Origin: Leucobacter sp. CX169
Lineage (GTDB): Bacteria; Actinomycetota; Actinomycetes; Actinomycetales; Microbacteriaceae
DNA length: 64,000 bases
NCBI RefSeq assembly: GCF_017161405.1
Contig: NZ_CP071051.1
Coordinates: 2,480,001 to 2,544,000, forward strand
Reading direction: 5' to 3'
Part shown: positions 36,621 to 45,529 of the stretch, in pieces
Numbering within the stretch: the stretch's first letter is position 1
Layout: every line of letters begins with the position of its first letter
Program-made: the position numbers and the translations under genes
Notes under the pieces: generated by a model
The model's input: the letters and a program-made list of their open reading frames with translations, nothing else
Database searches by the model: none
Told to the model about the DNA's origin: nothing

Positions 36621-37355
36621 TTACTCTTCTTCTTCGTCGTCCTCGTCAGGATCGAGGCGATCCTCATCGTCGTCGTCGGAATCGTCGAGGTCACCCTCGG
36701 CTTCACCCTCGTCGTCCTCGTCGTCGTCCTCGCCGTCAACGTCGACCCCGTCGATCTCGTCGTCAAAGTCGCTGAAGTCGTTCAGCAAGATGTCGCTGTC
36801 CGGGTCGTCATCGGCGTACGCGTCCCCGTCACCCTCAGCAAAGTCGGTCACGCCTGACTCGGCGTTCTCTGCCGCATGTAGTTCCTGGGCCTCGCGGTAC
36901 TGCGCCAACCGCTCAGACCACGGCAGCCAGGCCGGGGCCGTGAGCGCGCCGGGACCGGGCAAAAGCTCGACCTCGAGTACGTTCACCGCGGATTCCTCGT
37001 CGACGCGCGCCACAGCGGCCGCCCAACGCCACCCCGGGTAGCCCGGCATGGTGTTCTCGAAGAACAGGGTCAACACGTGAATTCCGTTGACCTCGTGCCC
37101 CGCAGGCTCGCCAATGTTTGCCGCGTCGGTAATCTCGGCAAGCGCGGCGCGCGCCTGATCGACCGCGGCGAGCAGCACCGGATCCGGGTCAATCGGCTCT
37201 TCTGGAGCTACCTCAGCCTCGATGGGGGCAGCCTCTGTCTCTGCCGCCGCCAACGCCTCTGCAGGAGCACCCTCAACGGCAACCGTCTCGATCGCCGTCT
37301 CCTCGGGAGAGACCTCGGCCGTTGCCGTCTCGTCTGTCTCTTCCGGGCTATGCAT
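36621..37355 (-). CDS. DUF3027-type protein with acidic C-terminus
   Basis: A 244-residue cytosolic protein. The N-terminal ~60 residues are Glu/Ala-rich and disordered-looking. The core, residues ~65-175, contains NGIHVLTLFFENTMPGYPGW and PAWLPWSERLAQYR, matching the actinobacterial DUF3027 family. The last ~75 residues are extremely acidic (runs of Asp and Glu). The ATG lies inside the last codons of the cold-shock gene (ATGCATAG), so the two are coupled. The acidic tail suggests interaction with basic proteins or nucleic-acid mimicry; the role is unknown. Confidence 0.85.
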   Translation of the reverse strand: MHSPEETDETATAEVSPEETAIETVAVEGAPAEALAAAETEAAPIEAEVAPEEPIDPDPVLLAAVDQARAALAEITDAANIGEPAGHEVNGIHVLTLFFENTMPGYPGWRWAAAVARVDEESAVNVLEVELLPGPGALTAPAWLPWSERLAQYREAQELHAAENAESGVTDFAEGDGDAYADDDPDSDILLNDFSDFDDEIDGVDVDGEDDDEDDEGEAEGDLDDSDDDDEDRLDPDEDDEEEE

Positions 37356-37728
37356 CGAAGTCGTCCGCAACTCGGCGCAGCATGGTCGCGATCGTGCGCG
37401 CCTGCGCGCCGTCCGGGTACTGCCCGCTCTGCAGCCGGCCCCCCACCGCGTCGAGCAGCTTCACGAGATCCTCAACGATCACGGCCATGTCGTCGGCAGG
37501 CTTCCGCCGAATGCGCGCGAGCCGCGGCGGCGCGTCAACAACCCGCACCGAGAGGGCTGCCGGGCCGCGACGGCCATCGGCGATGCCGTACTCAAGCTTC
37601 ATGCCCGGGCGCACGGTAACGCCCTCGGGCACCACGGATCCGTGCAAGTACACCTGCTGTCCGTCGTCGCCAGCGATGAAGCCGAAGCCCTTCTCATCGT
37701 CGTAGAACTTGACCTTGCCAGTTGGCAT
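37348..37728 (-). CDS. Cold-shock domain protein with C-terminal extension
   Basis: A 126-residue protein. Residues 1-65 are a cold-shock domain: MPTGKVKFYDDEKGFGFIAGDDG contains the RNP1 equivalent GFGFI, and VYLHGS stands at RNP2, where VFVHFS is usual. The C-terminal ~60 residues (KPADDMAVIVEDLVKLLDAVG) are a helical extension seen in larger actinobacterial CspB-like proteins. AAAGGA precedes the ATG at 37728. Probably an RNA chaperone; the altered RNP2 may change binding. It is cotranscribed with DUF3027. Confidence 0.9.
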   Translation of the reverse strand: MPTGKVKFYDDEKGFGFIAGDDGQQVYLHGSVVPEGVTVRPGMKLEYGIADGRRGPAALSVRVVDAPPRLARIRRKPADDMAVIVEDLVKLLDAVGGRLQSGQYPDGAQARTIATMLRRVADDFDA

Positions 37729-37887
37729 GCGTCGTCCTTTCTTCTTGGGTGCGACCCGAGTCACCCCGGTCGCTCGCGCCCGAGGCGCGGATCGTCGTCA
37801 CGCGTATCGGTGCTTGCCGTTCATCAAGTCGGTGATGAATCCGAAGCTTCGCGTTGTCCCCAGTCTATCCGCGTGGGGCTGGGGAGG

Positions 37888-37893
37888 TAGGCT
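37888..37893 (+). promoter_or_regulatory. -10 element of a leaderless promoter
   Basis: TAGGCT seven bases before the ATG of the 90-residue membrane protein; no clear Shine-Dalgarno is present. Confidence 0.45.
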
Positions 37894-37900
37894 AGAAGAG

Positions 37901-38173
37901 ATGTCTGCTGAGACCAGTTCCCCGTCGCGCCTCGAGCGCGTCCTTGCCTATGCCGCCGTGACCATCGTGGCGCTCGCCGTGCTGGCGTTTTTCGTGACGC
38001 TGATCATCGGCCTGACCGGCTCGGGTCGCGAGATTCTTGCTTCGGGCGGCTGGCCCCTGGTGGTGTGGACCTCCTATATCGGGCTGCCGATCGGCTTCGT
38101 ACTGATCATCACCCTGCTGATCGTGAATAATCGGCGTCGAGCCAAGGACAATCCGCGGGATGCGCGCCGCTAA
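37901..38173 (+). CDS. Small two-helix membrane protein
   Basis: A 90-residue protein with a short charged N-terminus (MSAETSSPSRLERVL), membrane segments at about residues 15-38 and 52-75, and a basic tail NNRRRAKDNPRDARR. Positive charges put the C-terminus inside. I recall similar small multidrug-efflux-adjacent or cell-envelope proteins in Microbacteriaceae, but no function is known to me. It is 18 bases upstream of the helicase-associated gene in the same direction and may share its transcript. Confidence 0.75.
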   Translation: MSAETSSPSRLERVLAYAAVTIVALAVLAFFVTLIIGLTGSGREILASGGWPLVVWTSYIGLPIGFVLIITLLIVNNRRRAKDNPRDARR

Positions 38174-38191
38174 GCGAAGCAGTCTTTCCCG

Positions 38192-40057
38192 GTGAGCGGC
38201 ACACTCGCGCTCGCCGGAGCAATCGCCAGCCTGGATCGGGCGGCGTTGACCCGCTTGGTGGGCACTCGCCCGCCGTCCGGCCCGACAGCGATTCAGGATC
38301 CGATCGGACTTGCCACAGCGCTGCTGCGACCGGACTCGTTGAGCCGCGCCCTCGCCGCCGCAGACCGGGGCACCCTCGCCGACATTGCGCGCCTCGGCCG
38401 TGGCGAATCTCTCGCGGCCGACGCCGCTGAGTCACTTCGCTCGCTCGGCCTCGCCGGGCTTTTGGGCGGGGTCACCGTGCCGCTGCCCGAGGTCACCACC
38501 GCGCTCGAACGGGCACTCACCGCTGCGACGATCGACGTGGCGGACCTTGATCATGCCGCGCTCCCGTCTCCCACCGTCTCGGTCGAGCCGTCCGCCCCGG
38601 GCCGCGCCGACCACTGGGTCGAGCCCGCGTTTACGCTCACCCAGCGGGCGGCGGCGATCCTGCGGGCCCTCACCGGCACCCCGGGTCACGTCCGCCGACG
38701 AGGCGTTGTCGCCGCGATTACGGTGAAGGCGCTCGCTGCGGCCGCGCACACCGAGCCCTCATCAGTGATCCGGATCCTGCCGATGCTCTCGCTCGCCGGC
38801 CTCACGACCGTTCCCGAGCGGGCAGGGAACAGCGACAGCGACGGTTCTCGTCCGCTCGTCGTGACCCCGCGCGCTGCCGATTGGCTCCGGCTGCCGCACC
38901 CCGAGCGCTGGCTCGAGCTTGCGACCGCACTGCTCGCCGGCATGCCGCTCGCGGTTCGTGGCCTGCTCACCGAGCCGGGAGCTTCGCTCGACTCCGCGAC
39001 CGGCTCCGGGCTCCGCGACCGGTTCCCCCTCGCTACTGACGAGGTGCGCGAAGCCGCAGCCGAGTACTGCGCCTCCGCCGATGAGGCGGGCTTCGCGCCC
39101 TGGGGCCAACTGAGCGAGCCCGCCGCCGCGCTGCTCGCCGGCGACTGGGACCGCGCGCACGAGATCGTCAGCTCCGCCTTTCCCGCCCCGGTAAATGGCG
39201 TCTACGTGCAGCCCGATCTCAGTGTCGTCGCCCCCGGCCCGCTTCGCCCCGACGACGAGCAACGACTGATCGAGCTCGCCGACCTCGAACAGCTCGGCAT
39301 CGCCGCCGTCTTTCGACTGTCGTCCAGCTCGCTCACCCGCGCGCTCGATCGCGGCTGGACCGGCGAGGAAGCCCGCGAGTTCCTTGAGCACCTCTCGCTG
39401 ACCGGGATCCCCCAGCCCCTGGCGTATCTGCTCGACGAGGTCGAGGCACGCCACGGCAGCATCATCGTCGCCGCACACAACGGCGACGGCGCGCGCAGCC
39501 GCATCACTGCCGAGCGACCCGAGCTGCTCGACGCGATGCTGGTAGACCGATCGCTCCAGCACCTGCGGCTAACCCGGCTGGAACGTGCCGCGAAGCCGAT
39601 TGCGCTCTCGCGGCTCTCGCCGGAACACGTCGCCGCCGCCCTGGCCGACGCCCGGTACCCCGTGACCGTCCCGGGCTCGCACCAGGGACCGCCGGCCGAT
39701 CGCTGCGCCGCCCAGGCTGCGCCCAGAATGGCGCCGTTCGCGCCCTCGGAGATTCCCGACCACGCACCGCTGAGCCCCGCGCTCGAGGCGATGGTGTCCC
39801 GGGTGAGCGCCGCGGCGGAGAGCCAGCCCGAGGCCGGTGATTTCGTGCGCATCCTGGAGCTCGCCATTCGCGATCGCACCGTCATGGACCTCGTGGTGCA
39901 CGCGAGCGGCCGAGACTGGCCGCTGCGCATGCTGCCGCACGCGGTCGCCAACGGGCGAGTCCGCGGCATCGACCCGGGCGCTGACGTCGAGCGCACCCTC
40001 CCCCTCGCCTCGCTTGTCTCCGTCGCGCCGGTGCAGGACGCGGACGGCGCTCTCTAG
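38192..40057 (+). CDS. Helicase-associated (Helicase_C_3-like) protein, XPB partner
   Basis: A 621-residue soluble protein rich in leucine and alanine. The N-terminal two thirds contain winged-helix-like segments (FTLTQRAAAILRAL, SSVIRILPMLSLAGLT). The central part, VNGVYVQPDLSVVAPGPL, matches the helicase C-terminal domain 3 family annotated as XPB/Ssl2-like helicase-associated. In many actinobacteria this gene stands directly upstream of the XPB helicase. The GTG start at 38192 has no strong ribosome site; it is the only start before the conserved N-terminus. A role with XPB in DNA repair is inferred from position. Confidence 0.85.
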   Translation: MSGTLALAGAIASLDRAALTRLVGTRPPSGPTAIQDPIGLATALLRPDSLSRALAAADRGTLADIARLGRGESLAADAAESLRSLGLAGLLGGVTVPLPEVTTALERALTAATIDVADLDHAALPSPTVSVEPSAPGRADHWVEPAFTLTQRAAAILRALTGTPGHVRRRGVVAAITVKALAAAAHTEPSSVIRILPMLSLAGLTTVPERAGNSDSDGSRPLVVTPRAADWLRLPHPERWLELATALLAGMPLAVRGLLTEPGASLDSATGSGLRDRFPLATDEVREAAAEYCASADEAGFAPWGQLSEPAAALLAGDWDRAHEIVSSAFPAPVNGVYVQPDLSVVAPGPLRPDDEQRLIELADLEQLGIAAVFRLSSSSLTRALDRGWTGEEAREFLEHLSLTGIPQPLAYLLDEVEARHGSIIVAAHNGDGARSRITAERPELLDAMLVDRSLQHLRLTRLERAAKPIALSRLSPEHVAAALADARYPVTVPGSHQGPPADRCAAQAAPRMAPFAPSEIPDHAPLSPALEAMVSRVSAAAESQPEAGDFVRILELAIRDRTVMDLVVHASGRDWPLRMLPHAVANGRVRGIDPGADVERTLPLASLVSVAPVQDADGAL

Positions 40058-40114
40058 CTCCCGTCCCGCCCGCTCTCCCCATCGACGCCGCCCGCTCTCG
40101 CCATCGAGAAGTCT

Positions 40115-40151
40115 CAATCTGCGGCATCACGTGGCGCGAAGCCGCAGATTG
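40115..40151 (+). terminator. Hairpin between helicase-associated gene and XPB
   Basis: An 11-base perfect stem, CAATCTGCGGC / GCCGCAGATTG, with a 15-base loop. There is no T-run. It could be a terminator or an RNA stability element. Confidence 0.45.
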
Positions 40152-40232
40152 CGACGGCTCGGCGGAGGGCCTGACGCGCGCGGGCACGCGATCAATCGGC
40201 GGGCGCGGCAGCCGGTTCACACGTGGGCCGAC

Positions 40233-40238
40233 TAGGCT
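40233..40238 (+). promoter_or_regulatory. -10 element upstream of the XPB gene
   Basis: TAGGCT eight bases before the ATG, with no Shine-Dalgarno. XPB may thus have its own leaderless promoter. Confidence 0.4.
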
Positions 40239-40246
40239 AGACCGCT

Positions 40247-41881
40247 ATGACACTCGGCCCGCTCATCGTTCAAAGCGACCGCACCGTCCTCCTCGAGGTG
40301 GCGCACCCCGATGCAGAGGACGCGCGGCACGATCTCGCGGTATTTGCCGAGCTCGAGCGGGCTCCCGAACACATCCACACCTACCGGATCACGCGGCTCG
40401 GACTCTGGAACGCGCGCGCCGCCGGGCACACCGCCACCGAGATCCTCGAGACGCTCGACAAGTACGCAAAGTTTCCCGTACCGAGCGCCGTCTCGGTGGA
40501 CATCAACGAGACCATGCACCGCTACGGCCGCCTCACGATCGAGCGGGACGCGGAGGGCCAGCTGATCCTGCGCTCGGACGAGCCGCCCATTCTGCGCGAG
40601 GTCACGAGCGCGAAGGCCATCGCCCCGCTGCTCGGCAACCGCATCGACGACCACACCTACCCGGTCGAGGCGTGGGCGCGCGGCCAGCTCAAGCAGGAGC
40701 TCGTGAAGCGCGGCTGGCCCGCCGAGGACCTCGCCGGCTACACCCCCGGCACGCCACACCCGATGGCCCTGCAGGAGGACGGCTGGGTGCTGCGCGACTA
40801 CCAGCGCCGCGCCGTGACCAGCTTCGAGACCGGCGGCTCGGGGGTCGTCGTGCTGCCCTGTGGCGCCGGCAAAACGATCGTGGGCGCCGCCACCATGGCG
40901 TCGGTGCAGGCGAACACCCTGATCCTGGTCACCAACGCGGTGTCGGCCCGCCAGTGGCGCGATGAACTCCTCAAGCGCACGACGCTCACCGAGGACGACA
41001 TCGGCGAGTACTCGGGGCAGCGCAAAGAGGTCAAGCCGGTCACCATCGCGACCTACCAAATCCTCACCAGCAAGCGGAAGGGCGAGTACGCGCACCTGTC
41101 GCTGCTCGACGTGCTCGACTGGGGCCTCATCGTGTACGACGAGGTCCACCTGCTCCCCGCACCCGTGTTCAAGCTCACCGCCGAGCTGCAGGCGCGTCGG
41201 CGCCTGGGCCTCACGGCGACGCTCGTGCGCGAGGACGGCCGCGAGAGCGATGTCTTCTCGCTGATCGGCCCGAAGCGCTACGACGCCGCCTGGAAGGACA
41301 TCGAGGCCCAGGGATTCATCGCGCCCGCCGCCTGCTTCGAGGTCCGCGTCGTGCTGCCCGAGTTCGAGCGTCTCGAGTACGCGGCCGCAGAAGACGCGGA
41401 CCGCTACCGGATCGCATCGAGCGCCCCCGCGAAGCAGACCATCGCACGCCGGATCATCGACAAACACCCGGACGAGCAAGTGCTGGTGATCGGCCAGTAC
41501 ATCGACCAGCTCGAGGCGATGAGTGAGGCGCTCGGCAGCCCGCTCATCACCGGCCAGACCCCGGTCGACGAGCGCGAGCGGCTGTTCAACGCGTTCCGCG
41601 CCGGCGAAGAGCGGATCCTGGTCGTCTCGAAGGTCGCCAACTTCTCGGTGGACCTGCCCGATGCCTCGGTCGCGATTCAAATCTCGGGCTCGTACGGCTC
41701 GCGGCAGGAGGAGGCACAGCGCCTCGGCCGGCTGCTGCGCCCGAAGGCGAACGGGGCCACCGCCTCCTTCTACACGCTCGTCACGCGCGACACCGTCGAC
41801 CAGGATTTCGCACAGAATCGCCAGCGGTTCCTGGCCGAGCAGGGTTATTCGTACACGATCGTGAACGCCGACGACCTGTAG
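40247..41881 (+). CDS. XPB/ERCC3-type DNA helicase
   Basis: A 544-residue superfamily-2 helicase. The N-terminal ~180 residues are an XPB damage-recognition-like domain. The motor domain has Walker A PCGAGKTIVG near residue 207, Walker B YDEVHLLP near residue 299, motif III GLTATLVREDG, and motif VI EAQRLGRLLRPK. The RED motif of XPB is visible inside VREDGRES. Archaeal-like XPB helicases in actinobacteria unwind DNA 3' to 5' and are linked to nucleotide excision repair. It follows its helicase-associated partner. Confidence 0.93.
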   Translation: MTLGPLIVQSDRTVLLEVAHPDAEDARHDLAVFAELERAPEHIHTYRITRLGLWNARAAGHTATEILETLDKYAKFPVPSAVSVDINETMHRYGRLTIERDAEGQLILRSDEPPILREVTSAKAIAPLLGNRIDDHTYPVEAWARGQLKQELVKRGWPAEDLAGYTPGTPHPMALQEDGWVLRDYQRRAVTSFETGGSGVVVLPCGAGKTIVGAATMASVQANTLILVTNAVSARQWRDELLKRTTLTEDDIGEYSGQRKEVKPVTIATYQILTSKRKGEYAHLSLLDVLDWGLIVYDEVHLLPAPVFKLTAELQARRRLGLTATLVREDGRESDVFSLIGPKRYDAAWKDIEAQGFIAPAACFEVRVVLPEFERLEYAAAEDADRYRIASSAPAKQTIARRIIDKHPDEQVLVIGQYIDQLEAMSEALGSPLITGQTPVDERERLFNAFRAGEERILVVSKVANFSVDLPDASVAIQISGSYGSRQEEAQRLGRLLRPKANGATASFYTLVTRDTVDQDFAQNRQRFLAEQGYSYTIVNADDL

Positions 41882-41932
41882 GGCGATCCGAGCAACCTTT
41901 GCGGCTTTCAGCAAGCTCATAGCTAACGGTCA

Positions 41933-41938
41933 GATACT
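41933..41938 (+). promoter_or_regulatory. -10 element of a leaderless promoter
   Basis: GATACT seven bases before the ATG of the OmpR-type regulator. No ribosome site is visible. Confidence 0.4.
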
Positions 41939-41945
41939 GGGACAC

Positions 41946-42644
41946 ATGACCGGTAACAAGGGACCACGTATTCTGATCGTCGACGACGAGCCCAGCATTC
42001 GGGAGCTCCTCACGACGAGCTTGCGCTTCGCCGGGTTCGGTGTGCGCTCCGTGTCAAACGGCGCGCAAACCATCTCGGCCGTGCTCGAGGAAGAACCAGA
42101 CCTCATCATCCTCGATGTCATGCTGCCCGACATGAACGGGTTTAGTGTCACCAAGCGCCTGCGCTCGGCTGGCTACACCGCCCCCATCCTCTTCCTCACG
42201 GCGAAGGACGACACCGAGGACAAGGTGATGGGCCTCACCGTCGGCGGCGACGACTATGTCACCAAGCCGTTCTCGCTCGACGAGATCATCGCCCGCATTA
42301 AGGCCATCCTGCGCCGCACCATCCAGGAGGACGAGGACGCCGTCATCACGGCGGGCCCGCTCACCATGGACCAGGACACGCACGAGGTCAACATGAACGG
42401 GACGCCGATCGAGCTCTCCCCGACCGAATTCAAGCTGCTGCGCTACCTCATGCTGAACCCCAACCGGGTGCTCTCGAAGGCGCAGATCCTCGATCACGTG
42501 TGGGAGTACGACTTCAACGGCGACGCTGGCATCGTAGAGTCGTACATCTCGTACCTGCGCCGCAAGCTCGATCAGCACTCGGACGACTCGCTGATCCAGA
42601 CGAAGCGCGGCTTCGGCTACATGCTGAAGATCGACCAGAAGTAA
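41946..42644 (+). CDS. OmpR/PhoB-type response regulator
   Basis: A 232-residue two-domain regulator. The receiver domain shows VDDEPS, the phosphorylated Asp in IILDVMLPDMNG near residue 59, the Thr in FLTAKD and the Lys in YVTKPFS. The winged-helix DNA-binding domain contains LSPTEFKLLRYLMLNPNRV and ends QTKRGFGYML. It resembles the actinobacterial TcrX/PrrA-like group. The cognate kinase begins 12 bases downstream. Confidence 0.93.
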   Translation: MTGNKGPRILIVDDEPSIRELLTTSLRFAGFGVRSVSNGAQTISAVLEEEPDLIILDVMLPDMNGFSVTKRLRSAGYTAPILFLTAKDDTEDKVMGLTVGGDDYVTKPFSLDEIIARIKAILRRTIQEDEDAVITAGPLTMDQDTHEVNMNGTPIELSPTEFKLLRYLMLNPNRVLSKAQILDHVWEYDFNGDAGIVESYISYLRRKLDQHSDDSLIQTKRGFGYMLKIDQK

Positions 42645-42656
42645 CGACGGGTAGCC

Positions 42657-44411
42657 GTGTCGGGTCGGTCACTGAGCAAGCGCTGGGCGAATGTATCGCT
42701 CCGCGCAAAGATCACCGGGGTGACGGTATTTATCCTCACCCTGGGGCTTCTCGTGGCCGGCGCCGGCACGCTCTCGTTCCTGCAGCCGCAGCTCATCGCG
42801 AAGCAGGACGCGGAGCTGCGCCAGCTCCGGGTTGACCCCACGCTGGCGCTCGGCCCGGGTGCCAACTCGGCCAGCATGACCCGCGACGACGTCCTCTACG
42901 CGCCCGATCGCTACTACGTCGCGGTGCTCGACTCGGACGGCGTACTGCTCTACGACAACTTCCGCTCACACCCCGCGGGCAGCGGGCCGACGATCCCGAT
43001 GCTCACCACGAACTGGGTTGCCGAGAACGGCGACCGCAGCTTCACGATGCGCGCGGCCGACAACTCCGAGTGGCGCGGCATCGCGACCCCCATTCACTCC
43101 TCGACCGACACCGAGTCCGCCAGCGGCACCCTGATCATCGCCGCGTCCACCGCCGCCGTGAACAGCACAATGGCGCAGTTCGTGACGATCTTCTCGGGGT
43201 TCGGCCTGGCGGTGATCCTGCTGGGGGCCGCCCTCACCCGAATACTCGTGACGACCACGTTTGAACCGCTCGCGGAGGTCGAACGCACGGCGCATGAGAT
43301 CGCCGCCGGCGACTTCTCCAAACGCATCACGGTCACGAGCCCGACCACCGAGGTCGGCCACCTTGGCCGCTCGCTCAACACCATGCTCGACCGCATCGAC
43401 GACGCCTTCACCGATCGCGCGCGCACCATCGACCAAATGCGGCGCTTCGTCGGCGACGCCAGCCACGAGCTGCGCACCCCGCTCGTTTCGGTGCGGGGCT
43501 ACGCCGAGCTGTACCGCATGGGCGCGCTGCAGACGCCCGAGCAGGTCGCCCAGGCCATGGGCCGCATCGAGGGCGAGGCCGTGCGCATGGGCTCGCTCGT
43601 CGAGGACCTCCTCGCGCTGGCCCGCCTCGACGAGAAGCGCGCCTTCGAACAGCGCGCGCTCGACCTCATCCCGCTCGCGCGAGACGCCGCGCTCGACACA
43701 CAGGCGCAGGATCCGAGCCGCACCGTCACCGTGATTGTCGACCCGTCCGCCGTCGACGCCGGTGCGACGGTCGCCGCGATGGATCCGGCACCGGCAGGTG
43801 CCCGGCAACGCGGCGCCCCGAAGCGCGTCTTGCCGACCGTCCCGAGCGGCGAGGACGATGTCGTCGCTCCGGCCGAGCAGCAGAAGGCCGCCAAGGCGGC
43901 GCCCGCGACCCTCGCAACCGGCGCCATCGCATTCGGCAGCCAGGCCCTCGCTCGGCTGCGCCGGAAGGGCCCGGGCGACGGTAGCCAGCTGGCCGATGCG
44001 TCGAGCGTCATCTCCGATTCAGGCCCGCTGCCGCTCGTGTACGAGCCGCGGCGCCCCATCGTGCTGGGCGACGAGCACAAGGTGCGCCAGGTGATGTCGA
44101 ACCTCATCGGGAACGCACTACGGCACACGCCCGCGGGCAGCCCGATCGACATCGTGGTGTCGGTCGCCCCGCAGCGCGGCACGGCCCGATTCGACATCGT
44201 GGACCACGGCGAGGGCATCCCCGAGCAGATCCGCGAGCGCATTTTTGAGCGGTTCTGGCGTGCCGACACGTCGCGCAACCGCGAGACGGGCGGCTCCGGC
44301 CTCGGGCTCGCCATCGTGTCGTCGATCGTCGCGGCGCACGGCGGCACGGTCGTTGCACGTGAAACTCCCGGCGGCGGCGCGACCTTCAGCGTCGAGCTTC
44401 CACTCGCGTAG
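42657..44411 (+). CDS. Sensor histidine kinase with insertion between DHp and ATPase domains
   Basis: A 584-residue membrane kinase. The first membrane helix is at ~19-42, the extracytoplasmic sensor at ~43-165, the second helix at ~168-190. HAMP follows (PLAEVERTAHEIAAGDFSKR). The phosphoacceptor His is in FVGDASHELRTPL near residue 267. The ATPase domain has NLIGNALRHTP, DHGEGIPEQ and GSGLGLAIVSS. Between the two catalytic halves, residues ~360-465, lies a ~100-residue Ala/Pro-rich insertion not found in standard kinases. The GTG start at 42657 fits the spacing to the regulator gene. Confidence 0.92.
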   Translation: MSGRSLSKRWANVSLRAKITGVTVFILTLGLLVAGAGTLSFLQPQLIAKQDAELRQLRVDPTLALGPGANSASMTRDDVLYAPDRYYVAVLDSDGVLLYDNFRSHPAGSGPTIPMLTTNWVAENGDRSFTMRAADNSEWRGIATPIHSSTDTESASGTLIIAASTAAVNSTMAQFVTIFSGFGLAVILLGAALTRILVTTTFEPLAEVERTAHEIAAGDFSKRITVTSPTTEVGHLGRSLNTMLDRIDDAFTDRARTIDQMRRFVGDASHELRTPLVSVRGYAELYRMGALQTPEQVAQAMGRIEGEAVRMGSLVEDLLALARLDEKRAFEQRALDLIPLARDAALDTQAQDPSRTVTVIVDPSAVDAGATVAAMDPAPAGARQRGAPKRVLPTVPSGEDDVVAPAEQQKAAKAAPATLATGAIAFGSQALARLRRKGPGDGSQLADASSVISDSGPLPLVYEPRRPIVLGDEHKVRQVMSNLIGNALRHTPAGSPIDIVVSVAPQRGTARFDIVDHGEGIPEQIRERIFERFWRADTSRNRETGGSGLGLAIVSSIVAAHGGTVVARETPGGGATFSVELPLA

Positions 44412-44436
44412 CGACCACGCTCGGGCCCGGCACCGG

Positions 44437-44442
44437 CCTAGT
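44437..44442. repeat. Target duplication, left copy (CCTAGT)
   Basis: CCTAGT immediately left of the IS481-family element. The same six bases follow its right end at 45529-45534. NCTAGN duplication is characteristic of IS481-type insertion. Confidence 0.85.
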
Positions 44443-45528
44443 TGTACCCGGCCATGACGTTGGTGACACTTTAGGTCTTGTGAAAAGGGAGAACCTCCTG
44501 GCTTAGTGGAGATGTTGAAGTCATCCGCATAGCCAGGAGGTTCTCTTGTCTTACGTTAATGCCCGACTGACTGTTCGCGGGAGAGCGTTGCTCATTGAAC
44601 GCGTCATTGGTTCCCATCGTCCCGTCGCTCATGTCGCCAAAGAACTCGGCATTTCCCGGCAATGCGCGCATCGCTGGGTTCGCAGATACAAAGACGAGGG
44701 CCCTGCGGGACTGCTGGATCGCTCGTCTCGGCCACGGTGTTCGCCGACCCGGACGAGTCCGGATCGTGAACAGGTCGTGCTCGAGTCCCGCTCTCGACTT
44801 CGCGCAGGCCCGTTGCGCATCGCTGCAGACACCGGTGTTCCTGCCCGAACCGTGTCACGCGTGTTAGCACGCCACCACGTCCCGCCGCTGAGCTGGTGTG
44901 ATCCGATGACCGGCGAACTCATTCGGGCCTCTCGCGCCACGGAGAACCGTTACGAGTATGAGCGGCCTGGCGAGATGGTCCATGTTGATGTGAAGAAACT
45001 CGGCCGCATCCCCGACGGTGGTGGCTGGCGAGCCGACCTGACCCAAACCCGCCGCAATCACGTCACCGGCCACCAGGGGGTCGGGTTCGACTATGTCCAC
45101 GCCGTGATCGATGACCACAGTCGCCTCGCTTACGCCGAGATCCATTCCGACGAGAAAGGCGTCACCGCTGCCGGCGTATTGTGCGAGCTGCAGCGTTCTT
45201 CGCGGCATGCGGTATCCCCGCGATCAAGCGGGTCCTTTCGGACAACGCGTTCGCCTACCGGAAATCGGCCGCGTTCAAGGACGCCGTCGCCGAGCTTGGC
45301 GCAGTTCAACGTTTCATCAAGCCCCATTGCCCCTGGACGAACGGCAAAGTTGAACGCCTCAACCGCACCCTGCAAACCGAGTGGGCCTATAGGCAGGTCT
45401 TCACCAGCAATGACGAACGATCGGCCGCTCTTGCGCCCTGGTTGGACTTCTACAACACTAAACGCATCCACACCGGCATCGGAGCAACACCCATCAGCCG
45501 AGTGTCACCAACGTCATGACGCAGTACA
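44443..45528 (+). mobile_element. IS481-family insertion sequence, 1086 bp, transposase frameshifted
   Basis: The terminal inverted repeats are 28 bases with 24 matches; both begin TGTAC and end CATGACGTTGGTGACACT. The flanking 6-base direct repeat CCTAGT marks the boundaries. The single transposase gene is broken by a frameshift near 45180, so this copy is probably not autonomous. It inserted between the histidine kinase and the 77-residue protein gene, exactly at the latter's stop codon. Confidence 0.88.
44546..45519 (+). pseudogene. IS481-family transposase, frameshifted
   Basis: Begins at a TTG with AGGAGG five bases upstream. The N-terminal part has a helix-turn-helix (HVAKELGISRQCAHRWVRRYK) and the first core Asp in MVHVDVKKLG. 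Near 45180 the frame shifts by -1: after AAGVLCEL the correct sequence continues as RAAAFFAACGIPAIKRVLSDN with the second Asp, then KVERLNRTL with the catalytic Glu. One missing base explains it. About 323 residues are expected when repaired. A sequencing error is the alternative to a real mutation. Confidence 0.88.
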
Positions 45529-45529
45529 C

